Assembly: GCA_963921935.1 (NCBI GenBank)
Contig: OY998176.1
Span: 45,471,813 to 45,535,812, forward strand
Direction: 5' to 3'
DNA length: 64,000 bases
From: Galeruca laticollis
Lineage: Eukaryota; Arthropoda; Insecta; Coleoptera; Chrysomelidae
Position 1 is the first letter of the stretch. Every line of letters begins with the position of its first letter. Below the pieces are notes generated by a model. The model searched no databases, was not told the DNA's origin, and was given only the letters and a program-made list of their open reading frames with translations. Below, piece by piece: positions 9,114 to 19,848 of the stretch. The position numbers were made by a program, and so were the translations under genes.

Positions 9114-9355
9114 TTTTGTTATTAAGAGTAAAACTCACACTTTACTTTATAATATATATTATATTCCCCAGCGTAACATCCATAATATAGACATACATCA
9201 ATATATGGTTTTATATCAACTGATTAGGTGATTCCTTATATACCGCCAAAAACCTTTTCCACTTAACCTCTTAACCTTACAATACATTCTTCTTTTTTAT
9301 AACAACAAGGGAAGCATTACATATAAGGATCAATCACTAAAATCTGATCACAACA
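9114..9355 (-). repeat. Copia 3' LTR
   Basis: Same sequence as 13677-13918. On the coding strand it follows a purine-rich tract and ends at the TGGGT target duplication. Confidence 0.93.
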
Positions 9356-9370
9356 CCCTCTCTTAATGCT
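9356..9370 (-). promoter_or_regulatory. Copia polypurine tract
   Basis: On the minus strand AGCATTAAGAGAGGG lies immediately before the 3' LTR, the expected plus-strand primer position. 9371-9567 is 3' untranslated sequence. Confidence 0.75.
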
Positions 9371-9567
9371 TACCTTATTGCCTTATTCTTATACATTTAT
9401 AAATATTCAGATATACAGAAAACATGAACATTGACTAGTTGGAAATTGGTAAACTATTAAAAGTGAAAATAAAAACAAAATCAATACCCTCTCTTTTCTA
9501 AAAGATTTTACCCAACGCTTACCAACAAAATGATTATCCTAAACCTGTAAAGAAAACTTTGCAACTC

Positions 9568-12500
9568 CTATCCTAATTTATTCAATCCTAATCCTAATCT
9601 ATTCAAACAAAATTGGTCCTTATTTTGGGCTTTTGTTAGAATATCTGCCAATTGGTCTTTGGTATTAATATACTTCAATGTCATATGTCCCTTATTAACA
9701 ATATCACATACAAAATTATATTTGAGATCTATATGTTTTAATCTTTTGTTGTTCTCAGGATTTTTTATCAATGCTATACAACCCAAATTATCCTCATATA
9801 CCTTGAAATTATCAGTTACTACATTAAAATCTATTAATAGTCTTTTAAAATACAAGCAATCACGAACTGCATCACATAAAGCAATTAATTCTGCCTCGGA
9901 GCTGGAAAGTGAAACGCAGTTTTGTTTTCTAGTTACCCATCCAACTACATTCCCGAATATTTTAATAACAAACGCTGTAATCGACTTCCTATCCAAAATA
10001 TCTCCTCCCCAATCTGAATCAACAAAACAAACTAATGGTGTTTCACTACATTTTCGTTCATATTTTAGATAAACACTCGCAGTACCCTTTAGATATCTCA
10101 ACAACCTTTTCAGTCCAATCCAAGTTTCATTAACATTTTTATCTTGATATCTACTAAAATAATTGATTGAAAAACAGATATCAGGTCGCGTGCCCAACAT
10201 TAAGTACATTAGACATCCAATTAATGGTTTTACAGGTTTAGCATCTAATTCATTCCTTTCACATATGCTAATTCTAAATTTTGCTTCCATTGGAGTTCCA
10301 CATGGTTTACAATTGTCAAAATTAAAACGGTTTAGAATTCCTTTTACATATTTTTCTTGACTCAATTTCAAAATCCCTTTTTCCTTGTTGTAGTCAATTT
10401 CGAGTCCTAAGAAATTTTTCAAATCTCCTTTGTCTTTCATGTCAAATTCTTTCATAAACATATTTTTATACCTTTCCAAGGTCTGCAAGTCTGGTCCTGC
10501 GAACATAATATCATCTACATATATTAACAGATATAATAAATTGTTACCATCTCCTTTTGTATAAAGGCAATAGTCAACTTCTGACCGTTTGAATCCCAAA
10601 TTTATTAAATAATCATTAATTCTTTGATTCCAGCACTTGCTTGCCTGCCTTAAACCATAAAGTGCCTTGTTCAACTTAAAAACATTATGCTTCTTGCATT
10701 CTACACCTTCTGGTGGTGTAATATAAATGTCTTCTTTTAACTCACCATTCAGAAATGCTGTTTTAACATCAAATTGCTTAATAAAGTAATGGTTTTGATT
10801 AGCAATGGATAATAGGGTTCTGATAGTGAACATCTTAGCAACTGGAGAATATATTTCATCAAAAGTGAATGTGTTCTTTTGTGCAAACCCACGCACAACT
10901 AACCTTGCCTTGTATTTGTCTTGCATTTTCTCTTCTAATGGCTTTTTTGTAAATACCCATTTTGTGTTCAATATTTCTGCGTCTACCGGTGCTTTGACCA
11001 TTTTCCAGGTTTCATTTTTATTTATTGAGTCTAGTTCTCTCTGCATTGCATCTATCCACATTTGTTTGTCATGTCTTCCATTTATTTCCTCAACACTCTG
11101 TGGAACATTTTCTATGTACGATATAGCATCAAATGCCATGAACATTTCAAAGTCTGAATACTTCTCTGGCAATTTTCTTTTTCTTTTTTCCCTTTCATTA
11201 CTATTATTTCCATCTACATCCAGATCTAGTTCTGCTTCTTCATTTTTCTTCATATTATATTCCTCACCGAAGTCTTCAACATCTTGTCTATTTTCTTCAT
11301 CATCCATGCAGATACTTATATGTTTGGTTTTAAAGTAGAATTCATTTTCATTAAACTTTACATTTCTTGATACAATAATTTTCTCTTTTTCTATATTCCA
11401 TAAACGATACCCTGTGTTGGTATATCCCATCATTATACACTTTTCTGCTTTGCCATCAAATTTACCTCTAAACTGCTCCGGGATATGGGAGAATGCTATG
11501 CATCCAAATACTCTCATATTTTTAATGTTTGGTTTTATACCATTCCAAATCTCAGCAGGGGTTTTATTGTTTAAATTACTGTGTGGACTCCGATTTAATA
11601 CATAGGCTGCCACTCTAACTGCCTCATTCCAAAAACGTTTTGATAAACTAGCTTCTTCTAATAAAGCTCTAGCTTTTTCTACTAGACTTCTATTGTATCT
11701 TTCACTTTTTCCGTTCTGTTGGGGAGAATACGGTGTAGAATAATCTATCACTGTTCCATTTTCACGACAAAAATCATTAAATTCACCTGAAATATACTCA
11801 CGACCATTATCGCATCTTAACACTGATAATTTTGAGTCAAACTTAGCCTGTGCAGCATTAACAAATTCCTTAAAACATTTAAAAACTTCATGTTTACCTT
11901 TAATCATAAAAACTTGTACGAAATTAGAATAGTCATCTATAAATGTCACAAAATACTTCTCACCCTCATGACTAATGGGTGTTATTGGACCTACCACATC
12001 TGAGTGTACTATGCCTAATATTCTAGTTGCTTTGTTTCTGGAGTTATAAGTTAACCTCGTCATTTTACCCTGTATACAAGATTCACAAAAATCAACTTTA
12101 TTAATTTTCAAATGTTCTAAGCCATTGACCATATTTCCTTTAATTAGTTTTTCTAAATTTCCACTACAAATATGTGCTAATCTCTTGTGCCATAGTTTTA
12201 ATTCATTATTTTCTATTTCAGTGTTTAAGCATTCATTAAAGTTTACCTCAAAACTAATTTCATATAACTTGTTTCGTTTTCCTATCCCTACTAATTTTTC
12301 ATTACTATATAAAAATACCTTACCACTTTCAAAAACTACCTTAATGTTGCCAAGTTCCAACTGTTTCACAGACATCAAATTTTGTCGAAGATTTGGTACA
12401 TAAAATACATTTTTAATGGTACATTCAATCTTTTTATCATGTACATCACTAAATACTTTAATATTACCTACACCTATTGCTTCAATAAAATTATTATTTT

Positions 12501-13602
12501 TTGCAACAGCTATCTTAATAGGGTTATTTAACAACATATAATCAGAAAAATAGTCTTTACTGTTCACTAAGTGATTTGTGCAACCACTATCTATATAAAA
12601 CAAAATATTTTGGTTACTTACAGATTTCTCTGCTACAGTGTCATTTTGGGTCATAAAACATATACCTGTGTCTGTGTGTTCTTCATGTTCAGCTAAATTA
12701 CCTCTAGGCTCTTCTGTTTCTCTTATATTGCCATGTCCTGTTCTGTTACCGCTGGCACTCCTTGAACCATCTCCATAATTGTTAAAATTTCCTCTTTGGC
12801 TATTAGATCTACCTCTACACTGTCCTCTTTTATTGATTGAAAATCCTCTGTAACTGCCTCTTCCTCTGTATACATTACTTCCATTGTTATTTCTTCTACA
12901 GTCTCTTTTATAGTGTCCTTTTTCACCACAGGTGTAACATACTCCTATGTTTGCTGTAAATGCTGCTGGCTTTACATAGTCTCTTTCATTTTTATTCATT
13001 TCTCTATCACCACTTGCTTTTTTTCTTTCTATTTCAGCACGTAATTTTGTTTTTACTAAATTTAATGTTAAGTCTTCAGGTGGCATATTTTCTAAAATGG
13101 TGATTACTGTTTCAAATGTATGGGGCATTGCCATTAATAGGGTACAAACTAAATCTTGTTCCTTCAAATCTACTCCTGTAATTTTCAGCTGACGTACTGT
13201 TTCATCAAATTCTGTTAGAAATATTTCTAGATTCTTTGCTTCTGTTAATTTCATACTTATAAGCTTCTTTCTTAATACCATTTGGCCTGGTATACCTTTT
13301 TTCTCATATCTCTTCTCTAAAGTGGCCCACATCTTATAAGCGGTATTCTGTTCTCGGATCAATTCAATTTGAGTGTCGTTCATGCATTGTACAATATAAG
13401 ATTTACATCTATTGTCTCGTTTTCTGGCTTCTTCCTTTTGTTGAACATCTGTGTAATTATTAGGGTTATATTCTGTAATTATACATTCTAAAACTTCTTT
13501 TTCCATAAATAATGTCTGCATCCTAAATTTCCATGTGTGAAAGTTATTACTATTCAACGGTTCAATATTAAAACTATTTTTAAATGTTCCATTATCTGCC
13601 AT
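9568..13602 (-). CDS. Copia gag-pol polyprotein, uninterrupted
   Basis: One 1344-residue frame without stops. In order: gag of the UBN2 type (about 10-190), a zinc knuckle CYTCGEKGHYKRDC (about 222-235), an Arg/Gly/Asn-rich stretch, aspartic protease with YIDSGCTNH (about 340), the H2C2 pre-integrase domain (about 470-520), integrase with HSDVVGPI, RCDNGREY and the Glu of QQNGKSERYNRS (about 535-640), RT with FDVKTAFLNGEL (about 945) and LLIYVDDIMF (about 1028), and RNase H with CFVDSDWGGD and SSSEAELIALC (about 1195-1240). The integrase-before-RT order defines copia. Length and motifs are complete, so it may be active. It has no neighbours within the element; transcription would start in the LTR at 13677-13918. 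Confidence 0.96.
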   Translation of the reverse strand: MADNGTFKNSFNIEPLNSNNFHTWKFRMQTLFMEKEVLECIITEYNPNNYTDVQQKEEARKRDNRCKSYIVQCMNDTQIELIREQNTAYKMWATLEKRYEKKGIPGQMVLRKKLISMKLTEAKNLEIFLTEFDETVRQLKITGVDLKEQDLVCTLLMAMPHTFETVITILENMPPEDLTLNLVKTKLRAEIERKKASGDREMNKNERDYVKPAAFTANIGVCYTCGEKGHYKRDCRRNNNGSNVYRGRGSYRGFSINKRGQCRGRSNSQRGNFNNYGDGSRSASGNRTGHGNIRETEEPRGNLAEHEEHTDTGICFMTQNDTVAEKSVSNQNILFYIDSGCTNHLVNSKDYFSDYMLLNNPIKIAVAKNNNFIEAIGVGNIKVFSDVHDKKIECTIKNVFYVPNLRQNLMSVKQLELGNIKVVFESGKVFLYSNEKLVGIGKRNKLYEISFEVNFNECLNTEIENNELKLWHKRLAHICSGNLEKLIKGNMVNGLEHLKINKVDFCESCIQGKMTRLTYNSRNKATRILGIVHSDVVGPITPISHEGEKYFVTFIDDYSNFVQVFMIKGKHEVFKCFKEFVNAAQAKFDSKLSVLRCDNGREYISGEFNDFCRENGTVIDYSTPYSPQQNGKSERYNRSLVEKARALLEEASLSKRFWNEAVRVAAYVLNRSPHSNLNNKTPAEIWNGIKPNIKNMRVFGCIAFSHIPEQFRGKFDGKAEKCIMMGYTNTGYRLWNIEKEKIIVSRNVKFNENEFYFKTKHISICMDDEENRQDVEDFGEEYNMKKNEEAELDLDVDGNNSNEREKRKRKLPEKYSDFEMFMAFDAISYIENVPQSVEEINGRHDKQMWIDAMQRELDSINKNETWKMVKAPVDAEILNTKWVFTKKPLEEKMQDKYKARLVVRGFAQKNTFTFDEIYSPVAKMFTIRTLLSIANQNHYFIKQFDVKTAFLNGELKEDIYITPPEGVECKKHNVFKLNKALYGLRQASKCWNQRINDYLINLGFKRSEVDYCLYTKGDGNNLLYLLIYVDDIMFAGPDLQTLERYKNMFMKEFDMKDKGDLKNFLGLEIDYNKEKGILKLSQEKYVKGILNRFNFDNCKPCGTPMEAKFRISICERNELDAKPVKPLIGCLMYLMLGTRPDICFSINYFSRYQDKNVNETWIGLKRLLRYLKGTASVYLKYERKCSETPLVCFVDSDWGGDILDRKSITAFVIKIFGNVVGWVTRKQNCVSLSSSEAELIALCDAVRDCLYFKRLLIDFNVVTDNFKVYEDNLGCIALIKNPENNKRLKHIDLKYNFVCDIVNKGHMTLKYINTKDQLADILTKAQNKDQFCLNRLGLGLNKLG

Positions 13603-13656
13603 TTTGTTATTTTTTTACACTTTCCTTTTTGCAAAATCTAGTATGAGTAACTTACG

Positions 13657-13676
13657 GGATGCCTGGGCCCATAACC
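13657..13676 (-). promoter_or_regulatory. Copia primer-binding site
   Basis: GGTTATGGGCCCAGGC on the minus strand begins directly inside the 5' LTR. Position and sequence fit an initiator-tRNA type primer site, but the tRNA was not checked. Confidence 0.6.
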
Positions 13677-13918
13677 TTTTGTTATTAAGAGTAAAACTCA
13701 CACTTTACTTTATAATATATATTATATTCCCCAGCGTAACATCCATAATATAGACATACATCAATATATGGTTTTATATCAACTGATTAGGTGATTCCTT
13801 ATATACCGCCAAAAACCTTTTCCACTTAACCTCTTAACCTTACAATACATTCTTCTTTTTTATAACAACAAGGGAAGCATTACATATAAGGATCAATCAC
13901 TAAAATCTGATCACAACA
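13677..13918 (-). repeat. Copia 5' LTR
   Basis: Identical to 9114-9355 as far as I can compare by eye; starts TGTTGTGATC on the minus strand after the duplicated target ACCCA. Confidence 0.93.
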
Positions 13919-15115
13919 TGGGTCGTTCCGAAGAAAGAAGATTCAAGCGGAAAGAAGAAATTCAGAATTGTTGTCGACTATCGGAGGTTAACGAAAAAAC
14001 TATAGAAGACCGATATCCAATTCCGAATATGACAGAAATTCTAGACAAACTGAGACGGTGTCAGTACTTTACTACACTGGCCTTGGCATCCGGATTCCAC
14101 CAAATAGAGATGGACCCTGAATCAATCCCGAAAACAGCGTTTATCGTAGAGAATGGTCATTGTGAGTACACGCGAATGCCTTTTGGTTTGAAGATTGCTC
14201 CATCGAAATTCCCAAAGAGTCATGGACAACGTATTGAAAAATCTTCAGAATAAAATATGCTTAGTATATATGGACGATATAATTATTTTCAGTTCATCGT
14301 TAGGACAACATATTCAGAATTTAAGAATAGTTTTTCAAAGACTTACAGAGACAAAACTAAAAATACAATTAGACAAAAGTCATTTCCTTTGTAAGGAAGT
14401 AGAATTTTTGGGTCATGTTGTGACTCCAGATGGTATAAAACCCAACCCTAAGAAAATCCTAGCCGTTAAAGAATTTCCATTATCCAGAAATATTGAAGAA
14501 ATCAAATCATTCTTGAGACTAATAGGAGATTTATCAAGGACTTCGCTAAGTTAACGAAGCCACTTACTAAATGTTTGAAAAGAGGTACTAAATTAGAGCA
14601 TTCACCGGAATTTATAAATTCATTCAATACCTGTAAAACTATTTTGACAAACGCACCCATTTTACAATACCCTGATTTTCTAAAACCCTTCAATGCTACT
14701 ACTGATGCTTCCAATTACGCAATTGGGGCTATACTCCGCCAAGGCAAAATTGGTAGTGATTTACCAATTTCATATGCGTCGAGAACGTTGAACGATGCCG
14801 AAGTAAATTATAGCACTATAGAAAAAGAATTGTTAACGATAGTCTTTGCTTTAAAAACATTTAGGTGTTATCTTTTTGGGCACAAAACAAATATATAATT
14901 ACAGATCATAAATAAACCTTTTAAATACCACTTTAATATGAAAGAACCGAACGCAAAATTTGTACGATGGCGACTATTAATTTCCGAATTTGATTATGAA
15001 ATTCACTATAAACCGGGAAATAAAAATGCCGACGCTCTTAGCAGAGTAGAATTATACATGGCATCAGAAAATGAACCAAATTATCAGTCCGACGAAAATA
15101 CTTCTTTGATTGGAT
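13919..15115 (+). pseudogene. Errantivirus-like RT and RNase H, broken
   Basis: RT resumes after the copia with IEDRYPIPNMTEILDKL and FHQIEMDPES. The catalytic box LVYMDDIIIFSS is at about 14262, and HFLCKEVEFLGHVVTPDGIKP follows. RNase H is seen as TTDASNYAIGAILRQGK and the YSTIEKELLTIVFALK block to 14898. At least three frame changes or stops occur (near 14220, 14553 and 14897), and fragments such as HYKPGNKNADALSRVE still read at about 15003-15047. Integrase should follow but is absent; 15116-15318 is AT-rich tail sequence of the same element. Confidence 0.8.
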
Positions 15116-15318
15116 AACCAGGCGATATAAATCAAGTAACAGACAATTTCTTAGAAAACCTTATCCAACCAGTTGATGACGAAACCTCATATGTACAGAT
15201 TGTTAATGAATTAGATGATTTACTAAGTTCAATAAATTCAACCCAAATAAGAAATGATCAAAATACTCAAACCCGAAATAATGAACCTGCATCTATACAA
15301 ACTGAAAATCTTGATAAT

Positions 15319-16300
15319 AGGTGCGTTCTTTTTGACTGAGATCTCAGTTAATCTCAGCTCACATCAGTAATGTGACCGTTCTTTTTGTTTTACTCACTTT
15401 AAGTGAGCTGAGATTTTTCCTCCCCCTTCACTGATGCTGAATGTGTTGTAAGGGGGTATCAGTTGGAATTGAGTCGGAAATAAAGTGGAGGGGATGAAGA
15501 AATATTTGATTTGCTTGGTTTATTTGTAGTTTTAACCAAGGTTATCTAAGGTTTAACCATTGACATATAAGCGGATGGACTATATTCAGTTTCTTTATTA
15601 TCAAAGCGCAGTGAACTCAAAAGAAATCTAAAACGGTTTACGGACATAGTTAGCCTAAAAATATCTACCCCAGTTCCATCAGTTCGCCACAAGTCTGAAG
15701 CATTTTGATGAATACTTTTTAAAACTCCTGCATAGTATAAAAGACCAAGTTGAGCTTGTATTTCTGCTTTACTTGTCACCCGGCAGTCACTATTTCTGCA
15801 ATAATTCTGAGCTATGGACTCTATATGTTAATTGGTATATTTCACAATCATTTCAAGTATATCATCAGTAATGAAATATTTCCAAATTTCAAAAGGTTCA
15901 TTTAACGATTTTGTGGGATTTTTTGAAGTGGGCAGTCAAACAATATTTTGCGCACTAGTTCTTACTGCAGGAGACTTTTTATCTTTTTTGTCCCAGTTTC
16001 TTTTACCTTTCCGTATTTTGCCACAGACATACCTCTGTTTGATATTTCAGAAATATTAGTTATAATACCTGGAATTTCACCACTTTGCTGCTCCTCTAAT
16101 ACCTCTTCTTCGGTAGCCACTTCATGCTCTTCATCTGAGATATATTGTTCTGTATCACTGTCCTCTCCTCTTATTTCTAGAACATTTTCAGTATCAGAAA
16201 CTTCATCATCTGCCTCTTCTTCTGAAATCGGCTCATTTAAAAGTTCATTCATCAGTTTTTCTAAACGATTTTGCTTTTTCGTATTCTCCCATAACTAGAA
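15319..16300 (-). mobile_element. piggyBac-type transposon remnant
   Basis: The left end (15319-15420) has repeated GTTCTTTTTG and an inverted pair AATCTCAGCTCAC (15350-15362) / GTGAGCTGAGATT (15403-15415), which look like subterminal repeats. The coding part (15546-16252) is the N-terminal half of a transposase. The C-terminal half is missing, so this is an internal-deletion derivative. The other end merges into a (TA)n run at 16306-16345. I could not find a TTAA target duplication. Confidence 0.55.
15546..16252 (-). pseudogene. piggyBac-like transposase, N-terminal half only
   Basis: The first piece (16252-15962) is very acidic (MNELLNEPISEEEADDEVSD), as usual at the start of piggyBac transposases. 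After a gap with lost frame, 15779-15546 reads AQLGLLYYAGVLKSIHQNAS and GVDIFRLTMSVNRFRFLLSSLRFD, which is the start of the DDE_Tnp_1_7 domain. The first catalytic Asp and everything beyond are gone. It could not act on its own. Confidence 0.75.
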
Positions 16301-16303
16301 AGT

Positions 16304-16349
<46 letters not shown>

Positions 16350-16462
16350 CGAAAACAACGTAAGTTCTATCTCGACCGTCTATCGTTATTTAATTAGTTT
16401 TTGGAATATCGGGATCCGGTCTGTACATACAATAAATACAACTCTTTTCCTTTTAAATCTCT

Positions 16463-16497
16463 ATATTTCGCAATTATTTTATTGCTTCATCAGAAGT
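16463..16497 (-). ncRNA. Hammerhead-like ribozyme motif in a Penelope-type tail
   Basis: On the minus strand CTGATGA (16493-16487) is followed by a GCAAT/ATTGC stem-loop and GAAA (16469-16466), then TATA. All invariant core positions are present. TATA can be read as palindromic stem III ATAT closing on the cleavage triplet AUA, and CTT/GAG gives a short stem I. Stem III is minimal, so activity would need dimer formation, as proposed for small Penelope-associated hammerheads. No coding part is attached; only the tail is left. Confidence 0.55.
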
Positions 16498-16674
16498 TAA
16501 CTAAAATAATATACGGTCACATACAACTATAATTAAATGTCATGATAAAACACACTTACAGATCAGAGTATAAACGCTATCAGCACACAGTTAAAATTAA
16601 AGGCAATCACCAGCATCTTACATGAGGTACTCCACCAGCAAGTGAGGCATGTACTACTTTAAAACTTGAAATTC

Positions 16675-16678
<4 letters not shown>

Positions 16679-16729
<51 letters not shown>
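16679..16729. repeat. (TA)n microsatellite
   Basis: About 25 TA units. A similar run is at 16306-16345, and others are at 18700-18732, 19573-19638, 39200-39274, 41299-41328, 52004-52048 and 55976-56008. Confidence 0.95.
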
Positions 16730-16731
<2 letters not shown>

Positions 16732-18697
16732 AACCAGATATCATATATATTAAAAGAATTCAGTTGTGTAGGAATATTTTGCTTATATGAAAATGGATTG
16801 AAATGATTTAATTTAAGAAAACATTATAAAAAGAAAACACCGTTCATAATAAAAAGCATATAAATTAAAGATATATTAAATAATTAGTGTACAACAATTT
16901 AATAAATAAAGAAATTACCTTAATAACTGTACAAAATTAGAAATTGCCTAACAAATGTAGTGGAGAAAATTAAAGCTGCTCAAGATGATGAATGATTACT
17001 TGCTATAACGTAGTCAGCTGTTCATCTGAAATAAAACAAATCTTAGTATAGTCAATTCATAATTATTATCAGTTTAAGTAGTTAAGTTATAAAGCATATA
17101 CATATTTAGGAGAATAAGTTTCATAGATAAGTTAATAATGACATAGAGAAAAATCATATATCACAAAGTAGAATAAATTTAGAGTCAATAAATAATAATA
17201 TGTTAATGAATTTAAAGAAATATTTGTTAAGACAGTATAGAATTAGTGTAAATAATTTAAAGCAAAGAATGTAGAGGGGTTAAATAAAAGAATTTATGTT
17301 CATAAATAAGTATAATTGTCACAGTAATAAATTGTCAAAAACAAAACTAGATATTGGACTATGAAAAGGTAATTATGTATATAACCAACTATAAATCATT
17401 TGTTTGATAAAAATTCAAGGAACTCTAAATAAAAACTTATAATGCCAAGTGGAATTTACATTAGTACATATATAAAACTTTTTTGTAAGTGAAATAAAGG
17501 TAAACATAATTCGACTGCTCAAGACAATATGTGATTGGTTTAAAAAAAGTGACAGAACGGATTTCAATCAACGAAGAAAGAAACAATTTTTTTTAAATAT
17601 TGACCTGACAAACAATATACTTGTTTGTTGAATAAAATTGAGAATCGGCAGGGAAGCGTTGGTAGTTGGCGTCAAGATAACAAGAGGCTGATGTAAAAGT
17701 GTTCCCGAAATTTCATGAAAATTCCCAATTAACATGCCTAAACTTATGAATGACTGTTAAATACAATACTACTAATACTTACAAACATCTATATCCAGTT
17801 TTCCTGCTGGAATAATCAATATTTCTCCTAATTATCTGTGTTGGAACTTTGAAGGAGTATTCCTGGGTCCAGAGGTGTTCATCCCGATTCCAGAACTACA
17901 GGTCAGTGCTTATTTGAAATATTATTGGCCAATAATAAGAGTAAAAAACTCACAAACTCAAATCAGTGCATAATTTCATGAAATTAATAAACTTTGCGGC
18001 AATGATCGATCTAAAAAAGAAAGAAAACGGACTTTATGTAGTTAAATAATTAAATAAATCTTTAATACTAATTAAAAAGGCCTAATTCAAAATAAATAAA
18101 AGTTTATACTTACGCCATTTTCTAATCTCATAAGAAAGATGCATCATAAATTATTCATGTAATATTTCTATGTGTATATAAATCTTATAATCTATTTCTT
18201 CCACAGCAATTTGTATATGTATATATATTTTTCAACATAAATTCTTTATATATAAAACCATCTCATGATATTCATCGACAAAAACTTTATGTTCATCTAA
18301 AGAGCACACAGATGCCACGCATCGTAAAAGTTTTGTTCGCTTCGCTTTGAATCACATGACTAGAGTTAAGCATGCGCACAGGATGGTGTATAAAATCAAT
18401 AATTTCATTTAGTAATCCATAGGCGTCACAATTTATAAATATTAAATTAAAAATTTTCCTTAAAAAATTGAATTCTTTAAAAAGTAAAGTGTTTCTTTTT
18501 ATTTTATATAAGTGAAATATATCTACGGAAGCCAGGACTCAAAGAGTAGACAGGGTTTCATGCTCCCGAACAATATAATATATAACATAATAATAAACAA
18601 CTGAGCCACATCACATACAATAAATAAATAAATAATTAAATATCTAAACAATTCAAAATTAAAATTAAATAAATAATACAGAATTAAAAACCTTGTT

Positions 18698-18699
<2 letters not shown>
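16730..18699. other. AT-rich block with no gene recognised
   Basis: Two kilobases between TA microsatellites in the place where errantivirus integrase should be. I see no open frame, family motif or long repeat. Less AT-rich islands are at 17820-17910 and 18300-18400. It is probably non-coding sequence of an unidentified insertion. Confidence 0.5.
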
Positions 18700-18733
<34 letters not shown>

Positions 18734-18734
18734 C

Positions 18735-19565
18735 AACAACAAATAGAATCATGGGTAATTCACGCAAAGTAAAGGGCTACTGAAATAGAGTGGTAACCGT
18801 GGACATGCATGTTTCTGGCTCATTTTGCCTCATCAGCACGGCATAACCAAATAATGATGTGAAATTTGGGAGCAAAGATGTTAATCGAAACATAGGAAAA
18901 CACAAAATAACGGATTTCAGCAGGGAAACCAAACGTTCATTTGTGTCTTCAATTGGAAGATCCCGAGTTTTCAGGACATCAACCAACATCGACACGGAGG
19001 CGCATATAGCCCCCCCGCCATGAACCTTCCGACCCATAGTAAATAACAAAGAAGATGTAGGAATATCGCGTGATATGTTAACAACAACAACAAATAGAAT
19101 CATGGGTAATTCACGCAAAGTAAAGGGCTACTGAAATACTTTACTTTACTTTGCGTGAATTACCCATGATTCTATTTGTTGTTGTTGTTAACATATCACG
19201 CGATATTCCTACATCTTCTTTGTTATTTACTATGGGTCGGAAGGTTCATGGCGGGGGGGCTATATGCGCCTCCGTGTCGATGTTGGTTGATGTCCTGAAA
19301 ACTCGGGATCTTCCAATTGAAGACACAAATGAGCGTTTGGTTTCCCTGCTGAAATCCGTTATTTTGTGTTTTCCTATGTTTCGATTAACATCTTTGCTCC
19401 CAAATTTCACATCATTATTTGGTTATGCCGTGCTGATGAGGCAAAATGAGCCAGAAACATGCATGTCCACGGTTACCACTATTTCAGTAGCCCTTTACTT
19501 TGCGTGAATTACCCATGATTCTATTTGTTGTTGTTGTTAACATATCACGCGATATTCCTACATCT
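18735..19565. repeat. Palindromic satellite: two inverted arms of a 350-bp monomer
   Basis: Each arm contains about 1.2 copies of a 350-bp unit. The marker AATAGAATC recurs at 18742 and 19093 (351 bp apart), and its complement at 19168 and 19517 (349 bp apart). The two arms (18735-19137 and 19141-19565) are nearly exact reverse complements meeting at about 19139. A 113-codon frame starting MRELPMILFVVVV is present on both arms only because of this symmetry. The outer ends run into (TA)n. A diverged single copy lies at 40952-41298, so this is a dispersed repeat family. Confidence 0.85.
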
Positions 19566-19567
19566 TC

Positions 19568-19641
<74 letters not shown>

Positions 19642-19848
19642 TTAATCATATTATCTAATAAGTACGAAAAATTACTTACAACAAAAGAACCTTTTTCTAA
19701 ATACCAGTAAAAATACAGCACGTGTAACCGCTTCGGTCTATTGCACCGTATTTATTGTATTACCGCCTGAATGAAACTATTACTTCACACTGACCAAATA
19801 AACAGCTACTGAGCGGTGCAAAGCTTAGATTTTACAAGGAAATAATGT

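Larger units (their letters stand above)
9114..13918 (-). mobile_element. Complete copia (Ty1/copia) retrotransposon
   Basis: LTRs of 242 bp at 9114-9355 and 13677-13918 look identical base for base. The five-base target duplication TGGGT is at 9109-9113 and 13919-13923. One uninterrupted gag-pol frame lies between on the minus strand. On the coding strand the LTR starts TGTTGTGATC and ends AATAACAAAA; the true retroviral-type end could instead be the CA three bases earlier, but only the longer version leaves matching target duplications. Identical LTRs and an open 1344-codon gene indicate a recent insertion. It has landed in the RT of the errantivirus-like provirus in the opposite direction. 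Confidence 0.95.

Noticed and set aside
18777..19507. Two identical 113-118 codon proteins on opposite strands
   Set aside because: They are the two arms of one palindrome; the frame has no family similarity I know and the third copy at 40952-41298 does not keep it.
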